A DNA stretch of 64,000 nt, taken from Algibacter sp. L1A34. Lineage in GTDB: Bacteria; Bacteroidota; Bacteroidia; Flavobacteriales; Flavobacteriaceae. Of the stretch, positions 1-7,951 are shown piece after piece. The stretch covers positions 3,362,001 to 3,426,000 of the forward strand of contig NZ_CP047029.1 of the NCBI RefSeq assembly GCF_009796805.1. Direction: 5' to 3'. Below the pieces are notes generated by a model. It saw only the letters and a list, made by a program, of their open reading frames with translations, made no database searches and was not told the DNA's origin. The stretch's first letter is position 1. Each line of letters starts with the position of its first letter. The position numbers were made by a program, and so were the translations under genes.

Positions 1-414
1 GGAGGTGTAGCTTGTTTATGGCAAGTGTTTCCTGACTTAAGCAATTTAGAAATTATTAATTTGGTTAGAGAATCTGGATCGCAATACAATAACCCCGATT
101 ATTATTTAGGCTATGGAATTCCAGATTTAGAAGTTGCATTCAATAATATCAATGCTTTATATCTAATAGGTTCTAATACTGAATTCGATTTAAAACTTTA
201 TCCAAATCCTGTTACAGATAAATTATATATTAGTTTACCAACGGAAGGTGTGTTTACTTTAAATTTATTTGATATTTTAGGTAAAATAGTAAATACGTTT
301 CAAGTTTCTAATGAGTTTAATACAATAATTACCGCTAATTTAGCAAATGGTATTTATGTTGCGCGTATTCAAACGTCTACAGGTACGCATACATTTAGAT
401 TAATAAAGCAATAA
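1..414 (+). CDS. C-terminal end of a secreted subtilisin-like (S8) protease with T9SS type A sorting domain (5' truncated)
   Basis: The reading frame is open from base 1, so the gene starts outside the window. The first residues (GGVACLWQ) look like the segment that follows the catalytic-serine motif (GTSMASP) in S8 peptidases, which would lie just upstream. About 45 residues later the fold ends (GYGIPDLEVAF), and the last ~75 residues form a type A T9SS C-terminal domain: KLYPNPV, LFDILGK and GIYVARI, ending in RLIKQ. Such proteins cross the outer membrane through the T9SS and the sorting domain is then removed. The catalytic residues are not visible, so the protease call rests on the pre-CTD segment only; the sorting domain is clear. 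The stop overlaps the next start (TAATG), so the two genes are probably co-transcribed. Confidence 0.8.
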   Translation, partial: GGVACLWQVFPDLSNLEIINLVRESGSQYNNPDYYLGYGIPDLEVAFNNINALYLIGSNTEFDLKLYPNPVTDKLYISLPTEGVFTLNLFDILGKIVNTFQVSNEFNTIITANLANGIYVARIQTSTGTHTFRLIKQ

Positions 415-1355
415 TGAAAAATAGAATAACCGAACTTTTTGGAATAGAATATCCTATAATTCAAGCAGGGATGATTTGGAATAGTGGATGGCGATTGGCT
501 TCTGCAGCAAGTAATTCTGGTATTTTAGGTTTAATAGGAGCAGGATCGATGTATCCGGAAATACTACGTGATCACATTCAGAAATGTAAAAAAGCAACCA
601 ATAAACCTTTTGGTGTTAACGTTCCTATGTTGTACCCAAACATTGAGGAAATTATGAATATTATAGTTCAAGAAGGCGTGAAGATTGTTTTTACTTCAGC
701 TGGAAACCCAAAAACTTGGACGTCTTGGTTACAAGAAAAAGGTATAACGGTTGTACACGTCGTAAGCTCTGTTAAGTTTGCTTTAAAAGCGGAAGCTGCT
801 GGTGTTGATGCTATTGTTGCCGAAGGTTTTGAAGCTGGTGGGCATAATGGTAGAGATGAAACGACGACGTTAACATTAATCCCGATGGTGAAAGAGCAGG
901 TGAAAATTGCGTTAATAGCTGCAGGTGGAATAGCCACAGGTAAAGCTATGCTGGCGACTATGATTTTAGGAGCCGATGCAGTACAAATAGGAAGCCGGTT
1001 TGTTGCAAGTACAGAAAGTTCGGCACATGAAAGTTTTAAACAAGTTGTTGTAGATAGTAAAGAAGGTGACACACAATTAACTTTAAAAGAATTGGCACCT
1101 GTACGGTTGATAAAAAACTCATTTTATAATCAAGTTCAAGAATTATATAAATCATCACCAAGTATTGATGCTTTAAAGTCCTTATTAGGACGAGGACGAT
1201 CTAAAAAAGGAATGTTTGAAGGTGATTTAGAAGAAGGCGAACTAGAAATTGGTCAAATTGCGGGTTTAATTCATGATATAAAACCTGTAGATCAAATTGT
1301 TACCGAAATTATTGCTGAATTCGAGGAAGCAAAAGCTAGTATTTCTGCACTTTAA
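414..1355 (+). CDS. Nitronate monooxygenase / FabK-like FMN oxidoreductase
   Basis: A 313-residue TIM-barrel flavoprotein of the 2-nitropropane dioxygenase family. It opens with the family signature (IEYPIIQAGM), has GVDAIVAEGFEAGGHNG in the middle (the conserved His of nitronate monooxygenases lies in this glycine-rich loop) and an FMN-phosphate site (IAAGGIATG, then GADAVQIGSRF). Family members either oxidise alkyl nitronates or act as enoyl-ACP reductase II (FabK). The sequence alone does not separate the two, so no gene symbol is given. Its ATG overlaps the stop of the upstream protease by one base. No membrane segment or signal peptide is present; it should be cytosolic. Confidence 0.85.
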   Translation: MKNRITELFGIEYPIIQAGMIWNSGWRLASAASNSGILGLIGAGSMYPEILRDHIQKCKKATNKPFGVNVPMLYPNIEEIMNIIVQEGVKIVFTSAGNPKTWTSWLQEKGITVVHVVSSVKFALKAEAAGVDAIVAEGFEAGGHNGRDETTTLTLIPMVKEQVKIALIAAGGIATGKAMLATMILGADAVQIGSRFVASTESSAHESFKQVVVDSKEGDTQLTLKELAPVRLIKNSFYNQVQELYKSSPSIDALKSLLGRGRSKKGMFEGDLEEGELEIGQIAGLIHDIKPVDQIVTEIIAEFEEAKASISAL

Positions 1356-1437
1356 GAAGATACATTCCATTCAAATATAAGTTGAATATTTCCTTTTAAA
1401 TTAGGAATACAAAATTGCTTAAGAGAAAGCATAAGAT

Positions 1438-1445
1438 TACTTTTG
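1438..1445 (+). promoter_or_regulatory. Bacteroidetes-type -7 element of the MATE gene
   Basis: TACTTTTG matches the Bacteroidetes -7 consensus TAnnTTTG, and a TTG at 1415-1417 lies about 20 bp upstream as a candidate -33 element. The ATG of the MATE gene (1450) is only four bases past the element, so transcription would start on or next to the start codon. Confidence 0.45.
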
Positions 1446-1449
1446 CAAA

Positions 1450-2826
1450 ATGCAATTAACCGACTACACTAAAGAATTTAAATATAATTGGCAGCTAGCA
1501 GCACCAGTTATGTTAGGTATGCTCGGTCATACTTTTGTTAGTTTTATAGATAATATTATGGTTGGGCAGTTAGGAACCGCTCAACTTGCCGCTGTTTCTC
1601 TTGGTAATAGTTTTATGTTTATTGCAATGTCTCTTGGTATTGGATTTTCTACTGCCATTACCCCATTAGTTGCAGAGGCGGATGCCGAAGAAAACTTCAT
1701 AAAAGGTAAATCGTCTTTTAAGCATGGTTTATTTTTATGTACAGTTTTGGGGATTTTACTGTTTTTTTTAGTGTTTTTTGCAAAACCTTTGATGTATTTA
1801 ATGAAACAACCTATTGAGGTTGTAGAATTGGCTATTCCATATTTGGATTTAGTTGCGTTTTCACTTATTCCTCTAATTATTTTTCAAGGATTTAAGCAGT
1901 TTAGCGATGGTTTATCGCTAACCAAATTCCCTATGTATGCCACAATTTTAGGTAATGTAGTTAATGTGGTTTTGAATTATTTATTAATTTTCGGAAAGTT
2001 TGGTTTTCCAGAAATGGGTATAGTTGGTGCGGCTTATGGAACTTTGGCATCTAGATTTATAATGGTTTGGTATCTCTGGTTTTTATTAAAAGGAAAAGAG
2101 AAATCTAAGCGTTTTGTTACTAATATTAAGTTTTTTGTACTTGATAAATTAATGCTTAAAAAAATTATAAACCTTGGTACGCCAAGTGCTATGCAGATGT
2201 TTTTTGAGGGCGCCATTTTTACCGCTGCTATTTGGCTTAGTGGGTTGTTAGGTAAAAATCCGCAAGCTGCAAATCAAATTGCTTTAAATCTAGCTTCTAT
2301 GACATTTATGGTGGCTATGGGATTAAGTGTAGCTTGTATGGTTCGTGTTGGAAACCAAAAAGGCTTAAAGAACTTTGTTGATTTGCGCCGTATTGCATTT
2401 TCTATCTTTTTATTGGGAATTATTCTCGCCTTTGGTTTTGCGCTTATGTTTTTTGCGCTACACGATTATTTACCAAGGTTATATGTGGATTTAGATGATA
2501 TTAAAAATTTTGTCGATAATACGGAAGTGGTTAGTATTGCTTCTAAATTAATGATTGGAGCAGCCATTTTTCAAATAAGTGATAGCATACAAGTGGTCTT
2601 TTTGGGTGCTTTACGAGGTTTGCAGGATGTTAAAATACCAATGTTTTTAGTGTTTATAGCTTATTGGGTTATTGGTTTTCCTATTAGTTGGTTTTTTGGA
2701 AAAGAAGATGCCTATGGAAGTTTCGGAATCTGGCTAGGCTTAATAGCAGGATTAACAACGGCTTCTATTTTATTGTTTATAAGGTTCAATTATTTATCAA
2801 AAAGGTTAATTTTGTCTAACAAGTAA
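1450..2826 (+). CDS. MATE family multidrug/cation exporter
   Basis: A 458-residue integral inner-membrane protein with about 12 hydrophobic segments in two related halves, as in NorM/DinF transporters. The start (residues ~13-55) holds the family pattern for the first helices: APVMLGMLGHTFVSFIDNIMVGQLGTAQLAA. Length and hydropathy fit a complete MATE exporter, which moves cationic drugs or metabolites out against a Na+ or H+ gradient. Substrate cannot be told from sequence. It has its own promoter-like element directly upstream and is followed 15 bp later by a small acidic protein gene. Confidence 0.93.
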   Translation: MQLTDYTKEFKYNWQLAAPVMLGMLGHTFVSFIDNIMVGQLGTAQLAAVSLGNSFMFIAMSLGIGFSTAITPLVAEADAEENFIKGKSSFKHGLFLCTVLGILLFFLVFFAKPLMYLMKQPIEVVELAIPYLDLVAFSLIPLIIFQGFKQFSDGLSLTKFPMYATILGNVVNVVLNYLLIFGKFGFPEMGIVGAAYGTLASRFIMVWYLWFLLKGKEKSKRFVTNIKFFVLDKLMLKKIINLGTPSAMQMFFEGAIFTAAIWLSGLLGKNPQAANQIALNLASMTFMVAMGLSVACMVRVGNQKGLKNFVDLRRIAFSIFLLGIILAFGFALMFFALHDYLPRLYVDLDDIKNFVDNTEVVSIASKLMIGAAIFQISDSIQVVFLGALRGLQDVKIPMFLVFIAYWVIGFPISWFFGKEDAYGSFGIWLGLIAGLTTASILLFIRFNYLSKRLILSNK

Positions 2827-2841
2827 CAATTCAAAAATAAA

Positions 2842-3069
2842 ATGACACTACCAAAATTTATATTAGGCGATAATACGGAATATCCGAATGCTATATTTGT
2901 AATTCATACGGAGTTTCCAAGATTCATTATTAATCTTGAAGATGACGATGTAGAATGGTTTGAGGATTTTGATGCTGATGATCAAGAAGAATTAGAAACT
3001 GAAACTGAAAATGCTATTAAAGAAGCGACTGCTTTTTATGATGCTGAAATTTCTAAATACGACGAGTAA
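2842..3069 (+). CDS. Small acidic protein of unknown function
   Basis: A 75-residue, very acidic protein with no cysteine, signal peptide or membrane segment. It opens MTLPKFILGDNTEYPN and has a central run rich in Asp and Glu (residues ~33-56). It starts 15 bp after the MATE gene, so the two may share a transcript. I recognise it only as the kind of small conserved protein seen in Flavobacteriia and assign no function. The aspartate/glutamate stretch could suggest a nucleic-acid mimic or a metal- or partner-binding protein, but that is speculation. Confidence 0.6.
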   Translation: MTLPKFILGDNTEYPNAIFVIHTEFPRFIINLEDDDVEWFEDFDADDQEELETETENAIKEATAFYDAEISKYDE

Positions 3070-3071
3070 TT

Positions 3072-3170
3072 GCGTTAGGGATTGAGGCATTGTTGAAGCT
3101 CTTTTTGTGTTGTTGCACCTATGCAACACAAAAAAGCGACTGCCGAAAGCCCGACCCTTGTGGTAACGCC
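3072..3170 (+). repeat. Dispersed ~98-bp palindromic intergenic element, copy A
   Basis: Starts GCGTTAGGGATTG and ends GGTAACGCC, giving short terminal inverted repeats (GCGTTA/TAACGC). The centre is a perfect 11-bp inverted repeat, TTTTTGTGTTG / CAACACAAAAA. Nearly identical copies lie at 33488-33585 (same strand) and 42426-42523 (opposite strand). This copy ends 13 bp before the PAP2 start codon and so forms that gene's leader. The small open frame running through it is not credible as a gene. Confidence 0.85.
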
Positions 3171-3183
3171 AAAATAAAATACA

Positions 3184-3756
3184 ATGATAGATCAGCTTTT
3201 ACATTACGATACGGAATTATTTGTTTTCTTAAACAATTTAGGCTCGGAACCTTGGGATGGTTTATGGTTAGCAATAACAGATAAGCTCACTTTTATTCCT
3301 TTATATGCAATTCTGTTATATTTACTTTATAAGAAATTTGGTTTAAAATCGATGTTAGTTTTTGTTGTTGTTATAGCATTAATGGTAACATTTACAGACC
3401 AAATAACAAATGTTTTTAAGCGTGGATTTCAAAGACCAAGACCTTGTGGAGCGGAAGATTTGATTGGTAGAGTACGGTTTATTGCTGTGCGCTGTGGTAA
3501 GTATGGTTTCTTTTCTGGGCATGCATCTAACACGATGGGAGCGGCTGTTTTTGCTGGTTTAATGCTAAAACCTTTCTATAAAAATTTAATTTTTATTATG
3601 CTGTTTTGGAGTGGAGTTGTGGCTTTTAGTAGAATTTATGTTGGTGTCCATTACCCTCTAGATATTTTGTGTGGCTTAACTTTTGGTGCTTTTTCTGGGT
3701 TTATATTCTATAAATTAGCTAAATACTTATTGAATAGGTTTATTAAACCTGAGTAA
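3184..3756 (+). CDS. PAP2 superfamily lipid phosphatase (undecaprenyl-diphosphatase type)
   Basis: A 190-residue membrane protein with the three PAP2 phosphatase motifs: KRGFQRPRP (motif 1, ~residues 79-87), FSGHASN (motif 2, catalytic His) and SRIYVGVHYPLDI (motif 3, second His and Asp). About five to six hydrophobic helices surround them. Family members remove phosphate from lipid pyrophosphates such as undecaprenyl-PP, phosphatidate or phosphatidylglycerol phosphate on the outer face of the inner membrane. An UppP/PgpB-like role is most likely; the exact lipid is not determined. The ATG at 3184 lies just after the dispersed repeat copy A. Confidence 0.9.
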   Translation: MIDQLLHYDTELFVFLNNLGSEPWDGLWLAITDKLTFIPLYAILLYLLYKKFGLKSMLVFVVVIALMVTFTDQITNVFKRGFQRPRPCGAEDLIGRVRFIAVRCGKYGFFSGHASNTMGAAVFAGLMLKPFYKNLIFIMLFWSGVVAFSRIYVGVHYPLDILCGLTFGAFSGFIFYKLAKYLLNRFIKPE

Positions 3757-3928
3757 ATAAACGGCTGTGCAAAAAGGTTGGTTTTTCTTAGTTTTCGATT
3801 AGTTTCATGAACCTATATTATTTTCTGGTATATTGAAAAATAGGCGTTTTAATTTGTTCTCTTTTAAAACTTGATTTCCAAATTTAACCAATCGATAAGA
3901 TGTTTTTATAGTACAACCTACCGGAAAC

Positions 3929-4483
3929 TTATTTAAGAGGAACAGAAACTTTTACAGTATCCCAAGCCATTGTTAAAAATAAATCGTCTGTAGAATTATC
4001 GAAAGCAATGGTGAATTGTTCAACAGGCTTTTTTAATTTATGCACGGGAACTTCAATGGTTAAGGCATCATAATTAGGATCCCACATAGGTTTCATTTCT
4101 GAATCTACACCCCAAGAATATTGCTTCGAGTTGAAAATAACGGTCCAAACAGAATCTTTTGGAACAGTCCATAAAGTATATTCTCCAGCTGGTAACGGCA
4201 TGCCCGCAACTTCAAGAGCTTTATTAGTATCGAATGTGGTAGCCTCATTTGCACCAGTTCTCCAAACTTTATTAAAAGGTACCAATGCACCAAAGATTTC
4301 CCTGTTCTTTTTAGAAGGTCTATTATAAAAGACTCTTAATTTTAAATCATTTAATTCAAATTTAACGGTATCTTTTGGACTTAAGCGTTTTGCAAAGATA
4401 TTTTCAACGAAAGTTGAATATAAAAATAAGCCTAAAGCTATAACTGATAATAAGATTAAAAGGCGTTTTAAAAAGGTATTCAT
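3929..4483 (-). CDS. DUF2911 domain protein, membrane-anchored
   Basis: A 184-residue protein with one N-terminal hydrophobic helix (~residues 7-26) that could be a signal anchor, followed by a DUF2911 domain. Recognisable marks are VFYNRPSKKNREIFGALVPF, VWRTGANEAT, AGEYTLWTVP and a final beta-rich part. The family is common in Bacteroidetes and is often annotated as a periplasmic or extracytoplasmic beta-sandwich of unknown function. It is convergent to the PAP2 gene and divergent from the sigma factor gene. I know of no biochemical role. Confidence 0.8.
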   Translation of the reverse strand: MNTFLKRLLILLSVIALGLFLYSTFVENIFAKRLSPKDTVKFELNDLKLRVFYNRPSKKNREIFGALVPFNKVWRTGANEATTFDTNKALEVAGMPLPAGEYTLWTVPKDSVWTVIFNSKQYSWGVDSEMKPMWDPNYDALTIEVPVHKLKKPVEQFTIAFDNSTDDLFLTMAWDTVKVSVPLK

Positions 4484-4595
4484 TTATGGAGCAATTTATT
4501 AAGGGAATAAAGATACTTTAAAAAGTCAGGATTACTAAAAACCTAACGCACATTTCTTCAATTTTGGTATATTTTAAATAAAATTTAAGAGTTTT

Positions 4596-4622
4596 TGCAA
4601 CACTTTAGTTTTTTTGTCGTCT
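4596..4622 (+). promoter_or_regulatory. ECF-type promoter in front of the sigma factor gene
   Basis: TGCAACA at 4596-4602 is followed by CGTCT at 4618-4622, with 16 bp between AAC and CGTC. This AAC-N16-CGTC layout is typical of promoters read by ECF sigma factors and suggests that the sigma factor encoded just downstream drives its own operon. Transcription would start near 4628. Confidence 0.5.
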
Positions 4623-4627
4623 TTAGA

Positions 4628-4684
4628 ATGAACCAAAGCCAACATATTGATAAATTGGCTAAACCAAACCAAAAGCAAAATTAG
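4628..4684 (+). CDS. 18-codon upstream ORF coupled to the ECF sigma factor gene
   Basis: ATG at 4628 opens a frame encoding MNQSQHIDKLAKPNQKQN and stopping with TAG at 4682-4684. One base (T) separates this stop from the ATG of the sigma factor (4686). The predicted transcription start of the ECF-type promoter falls at about the same ATG, so the mRNA may be leaderless and the sigma factor translated by re-initiation. The peptide is Gln/Lys/Asn rich and has no recognisable function. It is a reading-frame observation, with no evidence of expression. Confidence 0.35.
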   Translation: MNQSQHIDKLAKPNQKQN

Positions 4685-4685
4685 T

Positions 4686-5237
4686 ATGTTTCAAGTTGAC
4701 ATTATTGAAAAATGTAAACAAAACAACCGAAAAGCACAATTGCAGTTATACAACCAGTACTGCGACGGGATGTATATTGTTGCCAAACGGTTTTTAAAGG
4801 ATGCTAACGATGCTGAAGATGTGGTACAGGAGGCTTTTATAAAAGCATTCTCTAGACTACACCAATATAAAGCGGAAGTGACTTTTGGAGCTTGGTTAAA
4901 ACGTATTGTTGTTAATAAAAGTATCGATTTCTTAAAATCTAAAAAACAAGAGCTTGTAGAATTAGAAGAGGTGCACCTGAAAGTGATTGATACAACAAAA
5001 GATGACAAATGGTTAGTAGATGATGGCGTAACGCTAAAAGATATAAAGCAGGCTATTAATGAATTATCACAGAAATATCAATATGTGGTCATGTTATATT
5101 TAATTGAAGGGTACGACCATCAAGAAATATCGGAGATTTTAAACATAACACAAGTAGCCTCGAGAACACAATTATCGCGTGGAAAAGTAAAATTACAAGA
5201 ACTGTTAATTCATAAAAATAATGGCACAAGATATTAG
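4686..5237 (+). CDS. ECF RNA polymerase sigma factor
   Basis: A 183-residue sigma-70 family protein of the ECF class. Region 2 shows the expected run (DAEDVVQEAFIKAFSRLHQYK, then FGAWLKRIVVNKSIDFLKSKK) and region 4 the helix-turn-helix (VVMLYLIEGYDHQEISEILNI). I choose ATG 4686 rather than the in-frame TTG at 4647, because the homology begins there and an upstream ORF ends at 4684. Its end overlaps the next gene by 17 bp, which fits a sigma/anti-sigma pair. An ECF-like promoter upstream suggests autoregulation. Confidence 0.92.
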   Translation: MFQVDIIEKCKQNNRKAQLQLYNQYCDGMYIVAKRFLKDANDAEDVVQEAFIKAFSRLHQYKAEVTFGAWLKRIVVNKSIDFLKSKKQELVELEEVHLKVIDTTKDDKWLVDDGVTLKDIKQAINELSQKYQYVVMLYLIEGYDHQEISEILNITQVASRTQLSRGKVKLQELLIHKNNGTRY

Positions 5238-5805
5238 AGACTTATTTAAGAATGAAAAAGTTGAGCAAGAAAGTATGCCAGCAAAGCATGAAGCACGTTT
5301 TCTTGATAAGTTAGATGAAGCATTACCTCAGGAATCGAAAAAAACAGGTTTAGGATGGATGCAAATTGCGGCTAGTGCTGTTGTGTTTTTAGGTTTAAGT
5401 TTTGGTGCTTATACCTTTTTTGAAGGCGATACTGAAACAACCAAAACTATAGAAAATGTTGCAACTACAAAGTTAACTGAAACAAAAACTTTGGGTGATG
5501 TATCTCCGGGACTTAAAAAAGTAGAAGACTATTATTTAGCGAGTATTAATTTAGAATTGTCTAAAATGAAATACACGCCAGAAACCAAAGAATTATTCGA
5601 TGGTTATTTGGCGCAGTTAGACGAGTTAGATAAGGAATACAAACGATTATCGTTAGATCTTACAGAGTCTGGGCCATCGGAATTAACAGTGAATGCATTA
5701 ATTGATAATTTAAAATTCAGATTAAATTTAATGTATCGATTACGCACACAATTAAAAGAATTAAAATCATCTGATGCTTTATCAGAAAAAGAACAATCAA
5801 TCTAA
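5221..5805 (+). CDS. Probable membrane anti-sigma factor
   Basis: A 194-residue protein with a short N-terminal cytoplasmic part (~45 residues, charged, with a phrase like RDLFKNEKVEQESMPAKHEARFLDKLDEALP), one membrane helix (~residues 46-66) and a periplasmic, helix-rich C-terminal part with many Glu/Lys/Leu. It overlaps the ECF sigma factor gene by 17 bp and this placement is the main argument for an anti-sigma role. There is no HxxxCxxC zinc motif, so it is not a ZAS-type anti-sigma factor. The call is inference from topology and context. Confidence 0.6.
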   Translation: MAQDIRDLFKNEKVEQESMPAKHEARFLDKLDEALPQESKKTGLGWMQIAASAVVFLGLSFGAYTFFEGDTETTKTIENVATTKLTETKTLGDVSPGLKKVEDYYLASINLELSKMKYTPETKELFDGYLAQLDELDKEYKRLSLDLTESGPSELTVNALIDNLKFRLNLMYRLRTQLKELKSSDALSEKEQSI

Positions 5806-5817
5806 ATCAATCAAAAA

Positions 5818-7311
5818 ATGAATGGTATAATCATAAAAATTAAATTATTAATGCTGAGTTTTGTTTTAACGGCAAGTGCTTTTGGGCAACAAAAGTTAAC
5901 AAAATTAGAGCAAAGTATTAAAGTGAATAAAGATGTGGTTATCGATTTAAACACAAGCCATTGTAATGTAGTTTTCGATACATGGAATAAAAATACTATT
6001 GAAATAGAAGCCTATGTTGAAGGTGAAAAAATATCGGGAGAAGCCCTTAAGAGCGTTTTAAAATCTTGGGATGTGGATATTGATGCGACTTATGATAAGG
6101 TTTCGATAAATACGAATAAAACAAATTCTAATGTCGTTTGGGTAGAAAAGAATGAGGATAACGATGGCGATCTATTAACAATAATTTTTGATGAATTGAA
6201 ATACGAGTTGGCCGATTTACCACAAGCTATTATGAATGGATTGGCTGTAGGTGTTCCTGAAATGCCTGCTATGCCCGAAATGCCACAATTGCCAGAGCTA
6301 CCGACGGACGCGCATGCTATGGAGTTTGATTATGAAGCTTATAAAAGGGATGGTGAGAAGTATTTAAAAAAGTATGAAGAGAAATTTGAATCCACTTACG
6401 GAAAAGATTTTGAAGCCAAAATGGAAGCTTGGGGTGAAAGATTTGGAGAGGAATGGGGTGAAAAGTTTGGAAAGCATATGGAAGTATGGGCAGAAGATTT
6501 TGAAAAACGATTTGATAGTGAAGAGTTTGAAGAAAAAATGGAAGCTTGGGGAGAACGTTTTGGAGCACAAATGGAAGCGCAAGCTGAGCGTATAGAGGCT
6601 CAAGCTAATCGCGTTGAAGCTCAAGGCAAACGTGTAGAGGCGAATAGAGAACGCCAGCAAGAACGTGCTATTTTATTAAAAAACCGACAGAAAGAGATTG
6701 AGAAATTAATGAAAGGGCATGGAGATTCTAATGTAAAGAAAACTATTAAGATAAAAATGCCAAACCATGCGAAGTTAAAAGTTAATATAAAATATGGTGA
6801 AGTAGAATTTGCTTCTAACATTAACGACTTAAAAGCCAATTTATCACATTCTAAATTTACAGCATATAGCATTAATGGAAGTTCTACTTCCATTAATGCT
6901 TCTTATTCACCAGTTAATGTAAGTATTTGGAATTTAGGTGAGCTTAATTTAAATTATGTAAAAGATGCTAAAATAAAAGAAGTGAAACAATTAGTTTTAA
7001 ATGCCACATCATCTAATATCGATATCGATAAACTTACGGGTAGTGCTATAATTGACGGTAATATTGGTGATTTAAATATTTCTAAAATAGAAGATAGTTT
7101 TAATAATTTAAATATTATTCTTCAAAACAGTAATGCCTTTATAAAATTACCAAATGTAGATACTAACGTGCAATACAAAGGGAGTTATTCTAAGTTTACT
7201 CACCCCAATCAATCGGATAAAAATCAATCGTCTTCTTCTTTTTCTAAAAGTGGTTCTAGCGGAAAAAGTATTATTATAAATGCTAAATATAGTAATGTTG
7301 AAATGGAGTAG
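5818..7311 (+). CDS. Exported protein with long charged coiled-coil insert, cotranscribed with sigma/anti-sigma
   Basis: A 497-residue protein with a cleavable signal peptide ending near residue 24 (ASAFGQQ). Residues ~25-130 and ~300-497 are beta-rich with short repeating Asn/Ser-rich strands, resembling the adhesin-like beta-solenoid proteins (DUF4097-like) that often follow sigma/anti-sigma pairs. Between them is a Pro/Met stretch (GVPEMPAMPEMPQLPELP) and a highly charged helical region (~residues 175-300) built from repeats such as MEAWGERFG, then AQAERIEAQANRVEAQGKR. It starts 12 bp after the anti-sigma gene. Envelope-stress sensing or output is plausible but unproven; I do not recognise a named family. 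Confidence 0.6.
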   Translation: MNGIIIKIKLLMLSFVLTASAFGQQKLTKLEQSIKVNKDVVIDLNTSHCNVVFDTWNKNTIEIEAYVEGEKISGEALKSVLKSWDVDIDATYDKVSINTNKTNSNVVWVEKNEDNDGDLLTIIFDELKYELADLPQAIMNGLAVGVPEMPAMPEMPQLPELPTDAHAMEFDYEAYKRDGEKYLKKYEEKFESTYGKDFEAKMEAWGERFGEEWGEKFGKHMEVWAEDFEKRFDSEEFEEKMEAWGERFGAQMEAQAERIEAQANRVEAQGKRVEANRERQQERAILLKNRQKEIEKLMKGHGDSNVKKTIKIKMPNHAKLKVNIKYGEVEFASNINDLKANLSHSKFTAYSINGSSTSINASYSPVNVSIWNLGELNLNYVKDAKIKEVKQLVLNATSSNIDIDKLTGSAIIDGNIGDLNISKIEDSFNNLNIILQNSNAFIKLPNVDTNVQYKGSYSKFTHPNQSDKNQSSSSFSKSGSSGKSIIINAKYSNVEME

Positions 7312-7347
7312 GTAATTAAATTTAACCTTAAATTTTCAGCATAAAAA

Positions 7348-7369
7348 AAGCGCCTTAAAAAAGACGCTT
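7348..7369. terminator. Bidirectional terminator between convergent genes
   Basis: AAGCG...CGCTT stem extended by CTT/AAG across one mismatch, with a T-run on the minus strand (seven T) and a weaker one on the plus strand. It lies between the convergent 497-residue protein gene and the beta-barrel gene. Confidence 0.55.
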
Positions 7370-7396
7370 AAATTTTATTATTGATATCAAAATGTG

Positions 7397-7876
7397 TTAG
7401 AATTGGTAACGCACTCCTAAAGCGATATCAAAAATGGTATTATCAGTAAAATCATTATTCCCAAACTCAGGTCTAAAATCAAGAGAAATTAAAAGAGGGA
7501 TATCAAAATTATATTCAATACCTATATCTCCAGCAACAAAAAATCCAAAATCATCCGTTCCGTCAAGTGATTTTTTTCCAGAAAAAGAAGATATTCCTGC
7601 ACCAGCACCAGCATACCAATTAAATCCACCTTCAATATTCCAAACCCATTGGTATAAGCCTGTTAATTTTATAGCGCTATAATTATTGTCGTTTCTCCAG
7701 CCTAAATCAGCTTCAAGACGATTAAAATCGCTTAATGCACGTTGATATGATATTTCTGCGCCGTAAGAGTTACTTCCGCCTAAGCGTAACCCAATTGCGT
7801 TATCTGAAATGTCTTGTGCGTTAGAAATTAATGATACCCCTAAAATGGCAAATGATAATAAAAATAATTTTTTCAT
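7397..7876 (-). CDS. Small outer-membrane beta-barrel protein
   Basis: A 159-residue protein with a signal peptide (MKKLFLLSFAILGVSLISNAQ, cut after Ala-20 or nearby) followed by alternating beta strands with aromatic ends: GLRLGGSNSYGAEISYQRAL, GLYQWVWNIEGGFNWYAGAGAGIS, and ending in LGVRYQF, with the terminal Phe typical of barrels. About eight strands would fit an OmpX/OmpW-size barrel. Function unknown. Its leader holds two palindromes (see regulatory entry). Confidence 0.8.
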   Translation of the reverse strand: MKKLFLLSFAILGVSLISNAQDISDNAIGLRLGGSNSYGAEISYQRALSDFNRLEADLGWRNDNNYSAIKLTGLYQWVWNIEGGFNWYAGAGAGISSFSGKKSLDGTDDFGFFVAGDIGIEYNFDIPLLISLDFRPEFGNNDFTDNTIFDIALGVRYQF

Positions 7877-7904
7877 AGTTTAATAGTATTTGTTGTTTAT
7901 ATAC

Positions 7905-7951
7905 GATCTTTTGCGTTGAAAAGATCTTTCTTAATATGCATTTGAAATGCA
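7905..7951 (-). promoter_or_regulatory. Two palindromes in the leader of the beta-barrel gene
   Basis: GATCTTTT (7905-7912) and AAAAGATC (7919-7926) form a perfect 8-bp hairpin with a six-base loop. Ten bases further upstream of the gene TGCATTTGAAATGCA (7937-7951) is a 7-bp perfect palindrome. Either could be an operator or an mRNA-stabilising stem; nothing more can be said from sequence. Confidence 0.35.

Noticed and set aside
3090-3284. 64-residue open frame over repeat copy A and the PAP2 start
   Set aside because: It lies over the non-coding repeat and the start of PAP2 in another frame, with no similarity to a known protein.
6317-6893. Several minus-strand frames across the coiled-coil insert
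   Set aside because: They are shadows caused by the strongly repetitive Glu/Lys/Ala codons of the plus-strand gene.
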